DNA from: Spirosomataceae bacterium
Lineage (GTDB): Bacteria > Bacteroidota > Bacteroidia > Cytophagales > Spirosomataceae
NCBI GenBank assembly: GCA_025455795.1
Contig: JALOLW010000185.1
Coordinates: forward strand, 1-7,707
Length of the DNA stretch: 7,707 bases
Direction of reading: 5' to 3'
Every line of letters begins with the position of its first letter. The stretch's first letter is position 1. The notes under the pieces were generated by a model. That model was not told the DNA's origin, did not search any database, and was given only the letters and a program-made list of their open reading frames with translations. The position numbers and the translations under genes are program-made. Below are positions 6,926 through 7,707 of this stretch, in pieces.

Positions 6926-7707
6926 TTTCTTTCTGTTCTAAAGTTTGTTGTGACGTTTCATCATATAATCCAATGGTTGTTGTTTCTCGTCGAGCTTTAC
7001 CCCAAAATTCACTCGGCGTATCATTCAGTGATTCAATAATACCGTTACTTAAATCAATGGCATCCCAAATTAAAAGCCCCCAACCTACCCATGGCACTAA
7101 TCGACCTAAACCAGCTCCAACAGTAGTAACTCTTGACATTCTTATTCCTGTTTTTGCTATTCCTGTTGGAATTTTTACATATCTACGAATAAAATTAGGG
7201 GCAGACTGAGGGAATTTTTTCCTTAAATATAGAGAAGCCTTAGAGGTTCCTTGCGTTGCGCCAGCTGGTTTCCCGCTTGTTTGTTCAGAAGGCCAACCCC
7301 ATCTGACAAGTCCTCCACCGACTGTTTCTCGTGCAAAATTTTCCCATCCATAATACCAGCCATTTTTGCGGGAAGTTACTTTTACTTCATCCAACAGAAT
7401 TTCATCTTGCTGTGAGTCAAATCGTTGCATATTGAGATCTGTGTATTTTACACTACTATCCCCAGATGGATCTACAAAAACTAAAGGAGAGTTGTTGAAT
7501 GGGCTGTAGTAAGAAAATGGTATTTGATTAGGAGCATCAGCCAATTTATCCACCTGTAAGAATCTTAGGGTGGCAGGGTCATACATTCTTGCACCAAAAT
7601 CATAATACCCAGAGAAAGTATTTTGCTCTTTTCCTTGAAACTTATAATCAAACTGATGGCTCAGATTTTGATGCGAACCACCCAACTCTAACCCAAAAGG
7701 ACTGTAC
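6915..7707 (-). CDS. RHS-family polymorphic toxin, C-terminal part (start outside window)
   Basis: Only the last 263 codons are present; the gene runs off the right edge. Counting from the first visible residue, YSPFGLELGG (1-10) and FSGYYDFGARMYDPATLRFL, then QVDKLAD (31-57), are the RHS core. SPFNNSPLVFVDPSGD (68-83) is the conserved end where RHS proteins are usually cut from their toxic tip. The 180-residue tail differs from the core. It begins with LLDEVKVTSRK (104-114), like the DEVVVT motif seen after RHS cores in Bacteroidota. It then has a Gly/Trp-rich segment, a Lys/Arg-rich segment (152-185), one hydrophobic Gly-rich stretch VGAGLGRLVPWVGWGLLIW (196-214), and a polar end. I recognise no known nuclease, deaminase or ADP-ribosylating motif. 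The DNA is AT-rich relative to neighbours. It is likely a secreted or contact-delivered antibacterial effector, by analogy only. Confidence 0.85.
   Translation of the reverse strand, partial: YSPFGLELGGSHQNLSHQFDYKFQGKEQNTFSGYYDFGARMYDPATLRFLQVDKLADAPNQIPFSYYSPFNNSPLVFVDPSGDSSVKYTDLNMQRFDSQQDEILLDEVKVTSRKNGWYYGWENFARETVGGGLVRWGWPSEQTSGKPAGATQGTSKASLYLRKKFPQSAPNFIRRYVKIPTGIAKTGIRMSRVTTVGAGLGRLVPWVGWGLLIWDAIDLSNGIIESLNDTPSEFWGKARRETTTIGLYDETSQQTLEQKENEP

Overview
The window looks like chromosomal DNA of a Bacteroidota bacterium, plausibly of the Cytophagales or a related order. This rests on protein style: sulfatases of the type common in polysaccharide-degrading Bacteroidota, a Bacteroidota-style RHS core, starts with A/T-rich leaders and no clear Shine-Dalgarno, and a TTTCTTTG element before eno that resembles the Bacteroidota -7 box. 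The genus cannot be fixed from sequence alone.

Left part (1-3346, + strand). A short tandem array with a 33-bp rhythm (27-166) contains a strong hairpin followed by six T. A perfect 16-bp inverted repeat (260-307) comes next. Two secreted sulfatases then follow 27 bp apart (338-1948 and 1976-3346), almost certainly as one operon. Both have the Cys-x-Pro-Ser-Arg site that is matured to formylglycine. They belong to clearly different subgroups, so they probably remove sulfate from different positions of a sulfated glycan. No maturase, transporter or glycoside hydrolase is visible.

Middle part (3347-5026). A 335-bp gap holds a small relic resembling the C-terminal tail of a PD-(D/E)XK nuclease/transposase, broken by a stop codon, then a GC-rich hairpin block and a probable promoter. 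The glycolytic gene eno (3682-4959) is complete with all catalytic residues. It ends in a perfect 22-bp hairpin that can terminate transcription from both sides, as expected between convergent genes.

Right part (5060-7707, - strand, transcribed right to left). The left edge of this block is a lipoprotein of the PQQ-dependent sugar dehydrogenase family (5060-6253). Upstream of it lies a polymorphic-toxin locus: the C-terminal end of an RHS protein with a variable tail (6915 to beyond 7707), an overlapping small gene of DUF1493/acyl-carrier-like type in the immunity position (6590-6925), and an orphan fragment of a second RHS core (6322-6541). A 22-bp direct repeat (6322-6343 and 7679-7700) marks the shared core sequence. 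The orphan core runs without a stop into the dehydrogenase gene.

The most interesting part is the RHS tail and its small partner. I recognise no known toxin domain in the tail, and the partner resembles an acyl carrier protein that lacks the attachment serine. Together they form a candidate undescribed toxin-immunity pair, with a neighbouring scar of cassette replacement.
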